DNA of 64,000 nucleotides from G963665495 sp963665495 (GTDB lineage Bacteria > Desulfobacterota > Desulfovibrionia > Desulfovibrionales > Desulfovibrionaceae), in contig OY762289.1 in the NCBI GenBank assembly GCA_963665495.1, positions 310,001 to 374,000 of the forward strand. Direction: 5' to 3'. Position 1 is the first letter of the stretch. Each line of letters begins with the position of its first letter. The position numbers were made by a program, and so were the translations under genes. Below, piece by piece: positions 8,539-16,201 of this stretch. The notes beneath the pieces were generated by a model. The model searched no databases and was not told the origin of the DNA. It saw only the letters and a list, made by a program, of their open reading frames with translations.

Positions 8539-10098
8539 TTATTTAGCTTTCTCAGCCCTTTCAAAAAGATGCAGGGAACCATTTTTTCCTAATTTTTGCC
8601 GGCTGAGTCTGTACCCGCTTGTCTGGAGTATTTTTGTCAGCAAGTCAATAATGTCCTGGCGTCCATAGAGCACAATGAGAAAAATGCGCTTGTGCGGATG
8701 CGAGAGATAATATCCCAGAGATGGCAAGAGGGTGTCTGGTATAGCTGTATAGGGAATTTCAGCTGCTCCTCCAGGAAAGACCATTGTATCATTTCGTTGT
8801 GGTAGCATGGCAAATCCATGTGCATAGTATTCTGTTCGTTGTATAACGGCATTCCAGGGGGCGTAGTAGCCCACTGCCCAATTGGCATGCGGATACACAA
8901 GCACGCCGTCATCAGGTTCTGCCACACGTACCAGTTCACGTACCAGTTGCGCATCGTCCACATCAGGATAGGACGCGTATATGTTTCCGCTTGCCGCAAA
9001 AAGTGCGACTCCCAGCAGTCCCGTCAAAAGGACATGGCACCAGGTCTTTTTGCAGGCGATGACGCCCGCGTGCAACAATGCCCCCAAGGAAAGAATTATG
9101 ATCGGAAACAGAAAAAGATCGGTTCGCCCGCCACCCAAAGGATAGATATGCAGCAAGGAAAGAACGATGCATCCAAGAAAAACACTCCAGGCGATGCAGC
9201 CAAACATGCGGGTTTGTTTTTTCAGAAGAAGCACGCCCATGCCGCAGAGAACCAGCAAGGCGATGAACTGCTGGCCGACTCCAGCTTCCTGGATGAATAC
9301 GCCTGCCAGGGTAACCTGGCCTTTGTCCAGGATAAAATGAAACAAGTCTGCAATACTGAAACGGGAAGGGAAAAAATCATGCCAATATCCAAGCATGGCT
9401 GTAGTACGTTTTTCAGCCATTGTAGCAAGATAGTATAAAAAAATAGCTGTATCTGTAACTAAAAGAATAAGTAGATATTTTATAAATTCACGTTTTTTCC
9501 ATGAAAAAATGGAAAAATGAAGGCATGTACAGTAGATGATTATTCCGGCGTATGAAAAAGAGAGGAATGGAAATATTGAGATGCATAATAGTGTAAATAA
9601 TTTTACTGATGGTTTCTTTATATGATATGCAAAAAGTAAAATAAATAAAGATGAAGCCAACGCTTCTCCTGAGTATTGTTTTACACGAACTGAATACGTC
9701 AAGAGTAAAGAACTTGCAGAAGCCAACATCGTCATCATCAACGCGGTATATCTTGACTCGAATATTTTGTTCCCAAGGAAGGCCGTTGTCGGAATGCACA
9801 AAATGGCAAAGATGAGAGGCAGGAGCTGCAATGCCCAATCCGCCGGACCCAATAAATCGTAAATACCTTTTTCAGCAAAAAGAAAGCCCAGAGGTGTGGG
9901 CGCCCCCGCATTAAGGGCCGCAGCCGCAGGAGAGGATATGAGACATGCGACCCACTGGTCATCCAGCCATAACGAAGCCGGCTGCATGCCTGGAATTGCA
10001 CGTACCAAAAAAGACACGGTGTACAACGCAACAAGCAGATAAAAAGCACACGCAAGTGTAAATCGGTTTTTGGGGCTTATGGTGATAGGCATTAGCAT
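8539..10098 (-). CDS. Polytopic membrane protein, GT-C glycosyltransferase-like
   Basis: This protein of about 519 residues has a short N-terminus, then about 12 membrane segments and a C-terminal soluble domain of about 120 residues. The first periplasmic loop contains SLWLDDQWVACLI, an acidic pair placed as in RgtA/B and PMT-like GT-C enzymes, and a later loop has SVRVKQYSGEAL. It is paired with the downstream GT-C gene, suggesting a joint role in decorating a surface glycan. The start is uncertain: ATG at 10098 or 10092, or TTG at 10122; none has a convincing ribosome binding site. The middle part (about 9.4-9.8 kb) is noticeably AT-rich. Confidence 0.7.
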   Translation of the reverse strand: MLMPITISPKNRFTLACAFYLLVALYTVSFLVRAIPGMQPASLWLDDQWVACLISSPAAAALNAGAPTPLGFLFAEKGIYDLLGPADWALQLLPLIFAILCIPTTAFLGNKIFESRYTALMMTMLASASSLLLTYSVRVKQYSGEALASSLFILLFAYHIKKPSVKLFTLLCISIFPFLSFSYAGIIIYCTCLHFSIFSWKKREFIKYLLILLVTDTAIFLYYLATMAEKRTTAMLGYWHDFFPSRFSIADLFHFILDKGQVTLAGVFIQEAGVGQQFIALLVLCGMGVLLLKKQTRMFGCIAWSVFLGCIVLSLLHIYPLGGGRTDLFLFPIIILSLGALLHAGVIACKKTWCHVLLTGLLGVALFAASGNIYASYPDVDDAQLVRELVRVAEPDDGVLVYPHANWAVGYYAPWNAVIQRTEYYAHGFAMLPQRNDTMVFPGGAAEIPYTAIPDTLLPSLGYYLSHPHKRIFLIVLYGRQDIIDLLTKILQTSGYRLSRQKLGKNGSLHLFERAEKAK

Positions 10099-10122
10099 AT
10101 GGTTATTAAAAAAATATTGCAA

Positions 10123-10482
10123 AAGGAGAAGGAACGATGGAATTCAACAGCCTTGAGGTATACGAGTAAGGTGAATGAAAAAGTTAAGTGGCCCGGATAC
10201 TGATTAATAAACTGAATTACTCTGAATGTAAAGGGATATACAGAAACCCGTTGGGTACATACCTGCCGGAGTTTTGCTGATAAGGGATTCAGGATAAAAA
10301 AAGCCTGGAAATTCCTGCGGTTTTCATGCTCGCCATCATGGAGGTGAAAATCATAAGAAAATCTTTACATTACTTTCCTGGGCGTGGTATTTTCATAAGA
10401 ATTTTAAAAGCAGGCGTTCTTTGAGGTAATATTCGTTTTTTTAGGAGGTGAGGCTTCGCAGCCGGCCGGAATGGAGGGGCGT
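10123..10482. other. Intergenic region without a supported gene
   Basis: This divergent gap separates the GT-C pair (minus) from the TPR gene (plus) and must carry promoters for both. I see no convincing -35/-10 pair, no terminator and no RNA motif. A 28-codon open frame at about 10.34-10.43 kb overlaps its own possible Shine-Dalgarno sequence and is not called. Confidence 0.5.
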
Positions 10483-11337
10483 ATGTTGACACGCCGCGTA
10501 CTGACATTTTTTCTGGTGTTGTTGTGTCTGCAGGCTTTAATTGTTTCTAGAGCCTGCGCGTGAGGGACAAATACAAATCCTGTCTCGTGCAGACAGTTAA
10601 AAACGATGTCCATGGACAATCCCGATGCAGTCATCAAGACGGCTACGAACTGCCTCACGAATCCCGGAGTTTATAAAAGCTGGCTTGGTTATGTTTATAA
10701 CCAGCGCGGTTTTGCTTACGAGAAAAAAGATCTCTATCAACAAGCGCTGGCCGACTACGACAGTTCCATCAACAATCGTTCCGGATCCACCACCACCATC
10801 GCGAACAGAGCACGGCTGCTTTTCAAGATGGAAAATTACAAGCGGGCCTATTCGGATTATGCCCGATTGATCACCCTGGGCAAAAAGAAACATGACGGCT
10901 ATTTCGGCAGGGGCAAATGCAAAAGAATGCTTGAGGATTTCAAGGGCTGCATAGCGGATTTCGACCAGGCTATTGCCATGAAGCCCACAGCGGATGCTTA
11001 CAACTGGCGAGGAGTCTGTAAAGAAAAACTCAAGAAATTCCCGGAAGCAATAGCGGATTATCGCAAATCCATAAGCATGGATTCGAAACGTTCCGTGACC
11101 TATGCCAATCTCTGTTATGCGCTCAATGAAACCGGCGACCGTGACGGCGCCATAGCCGCCTGCGACAAATCCATAGCTCTGAAGCCGGACTACGCGCGCG
11201 CTTACAATTTACGCGGTTATGCGCGCGAGAAAAAGGGGGACAGCAAAGGTGCCCTGGCTGATTATAAAAAAGCCCTGGAGATAAGGCCTGACTACAAGCT
11301 GGCGATGAAAAATATGGCTCGGGTCAGTAAGAAGTAA
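10483..11337 (+). CDS. Secreted TPR protein with an in-frame TGA at codon 27 (selenocysteine codon or nonsense mutation)
   Basis: The ATG at 10483 has a very strong ribosome site (GGAGGGG, 5 bases away) and opens a signal peptide, MLTRRVLTFFLVLLCLQALI, ending SRACA. The next codon is TGA (10561-10563). The same frame then stays open for 258 codons to TAA at 11337 and encodes about six TPR units (AYEKKDLYQQALADYDSSI, ALADYKKALEIRPDYK). The next ATG, 10606, has no ribosome site. Either this is one gene with TGA read as selenocysteine (a SECIS-compatible hairpin lies at 10580-10596), or it is a recent nonsense mutation separating the signal peptide from the TPR domain. The TPR domain probably mediates protein contacts outside the cytoplasm. 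Confidence 0.6.
10580..10596 (+). promoter_or_regulatory. Hairpin compatible with a bacterial SECIS element
   Basis: A perfect 6-bp stem (CTGTCT with AGACAG) closes the 5-base loop CGTGC, with G in the second loop position. The loop begins 22 bases after the in-frame TGA at 10561. These features fit the known bSECIS consensus (short stem, G early in the loop, 16-37 bases from UGA), but such small hairpins also occur by chance. Confidence 0.3.
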
Positions 11338-11457
11338 TTAGCAGCGGATGGTTACGACGGGCCTTGTTTTTGACCCCTTCAGGAGAGAAACACAGACCCC
11401 TCGCAGAAGCACGAACTGCTTGCCGCTGGAATTGCGAAAGATTTTTGGGTTTCCTCC

Positions 11458-11486
11458 TTGACAAGCTCCTTTTGGGTGTTTTAGAT
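11458..11486 (+). promoter_or_regulatory. Sigma-70-type promoter of the leu operon
   Basis: TTGACA (11458-11463) and TTAGAT (11481-11486) are separated by exactly 17 bases. Transcription would start near 11493, about 30 bases before the leader peptide. Confidence 0.75.
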
Positions 11487-11523
11487 TTACCCATCTTGCG
11501 CAGAAGCGCGAGGATTTATTATT

Positions 11524-11628
11524 ATGCGTACCACAGCTAATACAATTTCTTTTTCCCCCATTCTCATCGCGGGCCTGATTATTATCGGGCTATCCGCCCT
11601 ATTGCTACGTGGGCTATCGCTCACGTAA
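11524..11628 (+). CDS. Leucine/isoleucine-rich leader peptide of the leu operon
   Basis: A 34-codon frame starts at ATG 11524, with GAGG 11 bases upstream. Its second half reads ILIAGLIIIGLSALLLRG then LSLT, with eight Leu and six Ile overall; four of the Leu codons are CTA, probably a rare codon in this GC-rich genome. It lies between a good promoter and a hairpin that can terminate transcription, directly upstream of leuA. This is the layout of a leader peptide for ribosome-mediated attenuation: stalling at Leu codons when Leu-tRNA is scarce would let transcription continue. The peptide itself probably has no other function. Confidence 0.75.
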   Translation: MRTTANTISFSPILIAGLIIIGLSALLLRGLSLT

Positions 11629-11677
11629 ATACCCCCACCCTTAACCGGGCCACCTAAGACGGTCTCCGTCTTCGTTT
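11607..11677 (+). terminator. Attenuator region: alternative hairpins after the leader peptide
   Basis: The end of the leader frame forms an 8-bp stem (ACGTGGGC with GCTCACGT, 11607-11626, one G-T pair). A second hairpin, AAGACGG-TCT-CCGTCTT at 11656-11672, is followed by CGTTT and is the candidate terminator, though its T-tract is weak. Other GC-rich segments such as GGGC-TATCC-GCCC inside the leader can pair alternatively. The exact antiterminator cannot be fixed by eye. Confidence 0.5.
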
Positions 11678-11777
11678 ACAGCTTAAGTTTATCCGTTACC
11701 ATCAAGGCCTTCCAATTTGTGCGGTATGGCGCTTTGCTGCGTCCATATCCGGAGGCCAGGACATAAGGAGAAATACC

Positions 11778-13301
11778 ATGTCCAGCAACCACGTCTATAT
11801 TTTTGACACCACCTTGCGCGATGGCGAACAGTCGCCGGGCGCCACCATGAACCTGCGTGAAAAGATCCGTATGGCCCGCCAGATTGAAAGCATGGGCGCG
11901 GACATCATCGAAGCCGGATTTCCGGCAGCCAGTCCGGGCGATTTCGAGGCGGTCCAGTCCATCAGCGCCGCCGTAAAAGAATGTCAGGTCGCGGGCCTCT
12001 GCCGCAGTCTGAAGTCAGACATCGAAGCTGCATGGAACGCCATCAAAGGCGCCGCGCATCCGCGTATTCATACCTTTATCGCCACCTCGCCGCTGCATAT
12101 GAAGCACAAGCTCGGCAAGGAGCCCGAGCAGGTGCTGGAAATGGCCAAACAGGCCGTTACCCTGGCCAAGAGCTTTACCTCCAACGTGGAATTTTCCGCC
12201 GAGGACGCTTCCCGTTCGGAACGCGAGTTTCTGGCGCGCGTGGTGGAAACAGCCATTACGGCCGGCGCGACCACCATCAATATTCCGGACACCGTCGGCT
12301 ACGCGCAGCCGGGCGAGTTCGCGGATCTGATCCGCTACCTGTTGGAGACCGTGCCCAACAGCGACAAGGCTGTTTTCAGCGTGCATTGCCACAACGATCT
12401 GGGTCTGGGCGTGGCCAACACTCTGGCCGCCCTCAAGGCCGGCGCGCGCCAGGCCGAGGTGACCGTCAGCGGCATCGGCGAGCGGGCCGGCAACGCCGCG
12501 CTCGAGGAGCTGGTCATGGCCCTTCATACGCGCAAGCCCTATTACGAGCTGGAGACCGGCATCAAGACCGAGCAGCTTTTTCCCACGTGCCGCCTGCTCT
12601 CCATGATCATCGGCCAGCCGATTCCGCCGTATAAGGCCATCGTGGGCGCCAACGCGTTTGCGCATGAGTCCGGCATCCACCAGGACGGCATGCTCAAAGA
12701 TCGCCGGACGTATGAGATCATGACTCCGGAGAGCATTGGCAAGACCGAAAGCGAACTGGTCCTGGGCAAGCACTCCGGACGCCATGCGCTGAAAAGCAAG
12801 CTCGAACAACTGGGCTACCAGCTGGAAGACGATCAGCTCGGTACGGTATTCGAGGCCATCAAACGTTTGGCCGACAAAAAAGAGCAGATTTTCGACGAAG
12901 ACATTCAGGCGGTGGTTCTGGAAGAGGTTTTTCGTATTCCGGATAAATACAAATTGCGCTATCTTAATGTTAACAGCGGCAACACGGGCGTTCCTCCGAC
13001 CGCTTCGGTGGTCATGGAAGTGGACGGCGAGGAGAAGAAACACGCGGCCTTCGGCGTTGGGCCGGTGGACTCCGCCTTCAAGACCATCCGCGAGATGATC
13101 GGCCGCAAACCCGTGCTGAAGCGTTTTACCATCAATGCCATTACGGGCGGCTCAGACGCCCAGGGCGAAGTGCTCGTACGTTTGGAGGAAGAACAGGCCG
13201 CAGCCGTGGGGCGCGGTGCTGATCCCGATATTATCGTGGCCTGTGCAAAGGCCTACGTCAATGCTCTCAACAGACTGGCTAAGAAAGAGGAGGAAGCTTA
13301 A
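11778..13301 (+). CDS. leuA: 2-isopropylmalate synthase
   Basis: This 507-residue enzyme condenses acetyl-CoA with 2-oxoisovalerate, the first committed step of leucine synthesis. It begins with the DRE-TIM signature FDTTLRDGEQSPGATM. The metal-binding HCHNDLGLGVANTLAA and the second signature ISGIGERAGNAALEELVMAL-type region (VTVSGIGERAGNAALEE) follow, and the C-terminal 130 residues form the leucine-binding regulatory domain, so feedback inhibition is expected. ATG 11778 follows AAGGAGA. leuC begins directly after its stop codon, so the two are co-translated behind the attenuator. Confidence 0.97.
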   Translation: MSSNHVYIFDTTLRDGEQSPGATMNLREKIRMARQIESMGADIIEAGFPAASPGDFEAVQSISAAVKECQVAGLCRSLKSDIEAAWNAIKGAAHPRIHTFIATSPLHMKHKLGKEPEQVLEMAKQAVTLAKSFTSNVEFSAEDASRSEREFLARVVETAITAGATTINIPDTVGYAQPGEFADLIRYLLETVPNSDKAVFSVHCHNDLGLGVANTLAALKAGARQAEVTVSGIGERAGNAALEELVMALHTRKPYYELETGIKTEQLFPTCRLLSMIIGQPIPPYKAIVGANAFAHESGIHQDGMLKDRRTYEIMTPESIGKTESELVLGKHSGRHALKSKLEQLGYQLEDDQLGTVFEAIKRLADKKEQIFDEDIQAVVLEEVFRIPDKYKLRYLNVNSGNTGVPPTASVVMEVDGEEKKHAAFGVGPVDSAFKTIREMIGRKPVLKRFTINAITGGSDAQGEVLVRLEEEQAAAVGRGADPDIIVACAKAYVNALNRLAKKEEEA

Positions 13302-14558
13302 ATGCCGTTTACCTTAGCTGAGAAAATTCTTCAGAAACATACAGACCAGACCGTCACCGGAGCCGGACAAATCGTGCAGTGTCGCGTCAGCCTGGCCCTG
13401 GCCAATGATATCACCGCGCCCCTGGCCATCAAAAGCTTTCGCGAGCAGGGCGCCACGGAAGTTTTCGACCGCGACCGCGTGGCCCTGGTCATGGACCATT
13501 TTACCCCCAACAAAGACCAGGATTCTGCCGAGCAGGTCAAGGTTTCGCGCGATTTCGCCCGCGAGATGCAGATTACGCATTACTACGAAGGCGGCAACGT
13601 GGGCGTTGAGCACGCGCTGCTGCCCGAACTGGGCCTGGTGGGCCCCGGCGACATCGTTGTCGGCGCGGACAGCCATACGTGCACCTACGGCGGTCTGGGC
13701 GCGTTCGCCACGGGCATGGGCTCCACGGATATCGCCGCGGTCATGGCTCTGGGCGAGACCTGGTTCAAGGTGCCGCCCACCATTCGCGTGCAGTTCGATG
13801 GTCAGTTGCAGCCCTATGTCTCGGGCAAGGACCTGATCCTTTTCCTCATCGGCCAGATCGGCGTGGACGGCGCGCGTTACAAGGCCCTCGAGTTCCACGG
13901 AACCACCATTTCCGCTTTGTCCGTGGAAGGGCGCATGACCATTGCCAACATGGCCATTGAAGCCGGCGGCAAAGTCGGATTGTTCCCCGCGGACGACAAG
14001 ACCCTGGCCTATACGCAGAAAGCCGGACGTACGGGCGACGAACGGCTTATCGCGGATCCCGGCGCGACCTATGAGCGGGAGCTGGTCTACGACGTCAGCG
14101 AGATGGCTCCGCAGATTGCCTGTCCGCATCTGCCTGAAAACGTCAAGCCGGTGCAGGATGTGAAGGTCGCCATCGACCAGGCCGTAATCGGCTCGTGCAC
14201 CAACGGGCGTATCGAGGATCTGCGCTCCGCCGCCGCCGTGCTCGCCGGCAAGAAGGTCAGCAAGAACGTCCGGACCATCATTCTGCCCGCCACTCCGGCC
14301 ATCTGGAAAGAAGCCCTCAAGGAAGGGCTGCTGGAAATCTTCATGGATGCCGGCTGCGTTGTCGGACCGCCCACCTGCGGTCCGTGCCTGGGCGGCCACA
14401 TGGGCATCCTTGCCGGAGGCGAAAAGTCCATTGCCACCACCAACCGGAACTTCAAGGGCCGTATGGGCAGCCTGCAGTCCGAAGTCTACCTCGCCAACCC
14501 CGCCGTGGCAGCCGCCTCGGCCATTGCCGGCGAGATCATTCATCCGGACCAGGTGTAA
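13302..14558 (+). CDS. leuC: 3-isopropylmalate dehydratase, large subunit
   Basis: This 418-residue protein is the [4Fe-4S] aconitase-family large subunit that, with LeuD, isomerises 2- to 3-isopropylmalate. Visible signatures include GADSHTCTYGGLGAFATGMG, IGSCTNGRIEDLR and CGPCLGGHMGILAGGE, which supply the cluster cysteines. The length fits the short archaeal-like LeuC class rather than the ~465-residue enterobacterial type. It starts on the base after the leuA stop; the end of leuA (GAGGAAGC) supplies the ribosome site. Confidence 0.97.
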   Translation: MPFTLAEKILQKHTDQTVTGAGQIVQCRVSLALANDITAPLAIKSFREQGATEVFDRDRVALVMDHFTPNKDQDSAEQVKVSRDFAREMQITHYYEGGNVGVEHALLPELGLVGPGDIVVGADSHTCTYGGLGAFATGMGSTDIAAVMALGETWFKVPPTIRVQFDGQLQPYVSGKDLILFLIGQIGVDGARYKALEFHGTTISALSVEGRMTIANMAIEAGGKVGLFPADDKTLAYTQKAGRTGDERLIADPGATYERELVYDVSEMAPQIACPHLPENVKPVQDVKVAIDQAVIGSCTNGRIEDLRSAAAVLAGKKVSKNVRTIILPATPAIWKEALKEGLLEIFMDAGCVVGPPTCGPCLGGHMGILAGGEKSIATTNRNFKGRMGSLQSEVYLANPAVAAASAIAGEIIHPDQV

Positions 14559-14582
14559 CGGAAAGAAAAGGCGAAGAAACAC

Positions 14583-14750
14583 CTTGGGGGAACCTTTTTT
14601 GAAATAAAGGTTCCCCCAAGCCCCCTCCCAAAAACTTTAGCTGGTCATAGAGAGTGTTATGACTTTACCCAGCTAAAAGTCTTTGGAAAGAGGATGGGGG
14701 TTTGGGGGAAGGGGAACAACCTTTCTTCAGAAAGGTTTTCCCCTTCCCCC
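14583..14750. repeat. Hairpin-rich intergenic element between leuC and leuD
   Basis: Three inverted repeats are nested or adjacent. One is a 15-bp stem at 14583-14597/14606-14620 (CTTGGGGGAACCTTT). The second is a central palindrome around 14634-14680 (TTTAGCTGG with CCAGCTAAAA). The third is a 20-bp imperfect stem at 14704-14750. A related triple-hairpin element lies between echC and echD at 49631-49749. It probably folds in the leuC-leuD transcript and could tune expression of the distal genes. Confidence 0.65.
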
Positions 14751-14783
14751 AACGAGCCACAAACCATTTACGGAGAAGTTTTG

Positions 14784-15284
14784 ATGAGTCAGCAAATAAC
14801 TGCGCATAGTGTTGGAGATCATATAGATACGGATGCGATCATTCCGGCCAAGTTTCTGGTGACCACGGACACGGCCGAGCTGGGCGCCAACTGCATGGAA
14901 GGGCTGGAGCCCGGTTGGATCAAGCGCGTCGCCAAGGGCGATGTGATCGTGGCCGGTGAAAACTTCGGCTGCGGTTCTTCGCGCGAGCATGCGCCCATCG
15001 CCATCATCGGCGCGGGCATTCCCATTGTCATCGCCAAGAGTTTCGCCCGAATTTTCTACCGTAACGCCATCAACATGGGACTCGTCCTGCTGGAGATCGG
15101 CGACCAGGCCGACAAAATCCAGGACGGAGATCCCTTGGAGATTCACCTCGAAGAGGGTACGATCAAAAATGTGCGTACCGGGGAAAGCATCACCTTTACG
15201 CCGCTTCCTCCCTTTATGCATGAAATATTGGACAAAGGAGGGTTGGTGCCCTTTGTCCGGGAAAAATTAGCCAATAGGAAATAA
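14784..15284 (+). CDS. leuD: 3-isopropylmalate dehydratase, small subunit
   Basis: This 166-residue protein is the swivel subunit that partners LeuC. It has HIDTDAIIPAKFL near the start and the substrate-recognition loop NFGCGSSREHAP, both diagnostic of LeuD. ATG 14784 was chosen because CGGAGAAG lies about 6 bases upstream; the earlier in-frame ATG at 14694 falls within the hairpin element. The gene is separated from leuC by that element and is followed 2 bases later by the DUF89 gene. Its length is normal for the short class. Confidence 0.96.
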   Translation: MSQQITAHSVGDHIDTDAIIPAKFLVTTDTAELGANCMEGLEPGWIKRVAKGDVIVAGENFGCGSSREHAPIAIIGAGIPIVIAKSFARIFYRNAINMGLVLLEIGDQADKIQDGDPLEIHLEEGTIKNVRTGESITFTPLPPFMHEILDKGGLVPFVREKLANRK

Positions 15285-15286
15285 TC

Positions 15287-16147
15287 ATGCGCTTGGAACT
15301 GGACTGTCTGTCCTGTTTGATGCAGCAAAGTCTGGCCGTCGCACGGGCGGCGGCCTCCAACGATCCGGGCCTGCAGCGCAAGGTGCTGCAGGCCTGGGCC
15401 GAACGGGTCGCCGCTCTGGGCGACGCGGATTTCGACCGGACGGCTCCGGATATCGCCGGGGATCTGTACGCGCTTGTGCCGCAGATCACGGGGTGCGACG
15501 ATCCGTATCAGGAGCAGAAAAAACGGGCAAACACGCGGATGCTGGAGCTGTTGCCCATGATGCGCGAACAGGTGGAGCAATCCCCCGAACCTTTGCGCGC
15601 GGCTTTGGGCTATTCCATCGTGGGGAATTACCTGGATGCGGGAGCGCCGCACCAGGGCGACCTGGAGAGCGAGATCCGTACGGATCCGCGCGCGCATATT
15701 GCGGATGCTTCGTATCGGGCATTTATGAGCAGCATCGGCGGCGGCACGGACGTGCTGATGATCGGCGACAACTGCGGCGAAATCGTGGCAGACACCCTGG
15801 TGGTCGAGGAGCTGAAAAAACTCGGCTGCGAGGTGACCTACGCGGTACGCGGCGGCTATGTGCTGAACGACGCAACCGAGAAAGACGCCGCACAGGTGGG
15901 CATGGCCGGGCTCTGCCCCATCTGCAATTCCGGGGCGGTGTCTCCCGGCGCGGTGCCCGAGCGCTGCACGGACGCCTTCATGGCCCGTTTTCAACAGGCC
16001 TCCCTGGTGGTCAGTAAAGGCCAGGGCAATTTCGAATCCCTCGAAGGACTGCGTCCGGGCGTTTGGTTCGCTTTCAAGGCCAAATGCAACCTGATCACCA
16101 GCTATCTGGACGTTCCCCTGGGCGCTTCGCTGTTCGTGGAGCGCTGA
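15287..16147 (+). CDS. DUF89 family protein (damage-control phosphatase-like)
   Basis: This 286-residue protein has the N-terminal LDCLSCLMQQSL, with the paired cysteines of the archaeal-type DUF89 subgroup, and the core motif MIGDNCGEIVADTLV followed by VRGGYVLNDATEKDA. The Asp/Asn residues bind a divalent metal in known members, which dephosphorylate damaged or overflow phospho-metabolites. The substrate here is unknown. It starts 2 bases after leuD, in the operon position where leuB might be expected. A role protecting leucine or central metabolism is inference. Confidence 0.87.
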   Translation: MRLELDCLSCLMQQSLAVARAAASNDPGLQRKVLQAWAERVAALGDADFDRTAPDIAGDLYALVPQITGCDDPYQEQKKRANTRMLELLPMMREQVEQSPEPLRAALGYSIVGNYLDAGAPHQGDLESEIRTDPRAHIADASYRAFMSSIGGGTDVLMIGDNCGEIVADTLVVEELKKLGCEVTYAVRGGYVLNDATEKDAAQVGMAGLCPICNSGAVSPGAVPERCTDAFMARFQQASLVVSKGQGNFESLEGLRPGVWFAFKAKCNLITSYLDVPLGASLFVER

Positions 16148-16201
16148 TTCTGCTTGTATTGCCTGATTTTGATTCCGGCGCAGCGTGAAGACACGTTGCG
16201 C

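Noticed and set aside
10338..10424. 28-codon plus-strand frame upstream of the TPR gene
   Set aside because: The only Shine-Dalgarno-like sequence overlaps the frame itself and the peptide has no leader-type composition.
13314..14582. 422-codon minus-strand frame antisense to leuC
   Set aside because: Shadow of leuC; low-complexity His/Gly/Asp composition typical of antisense frames.
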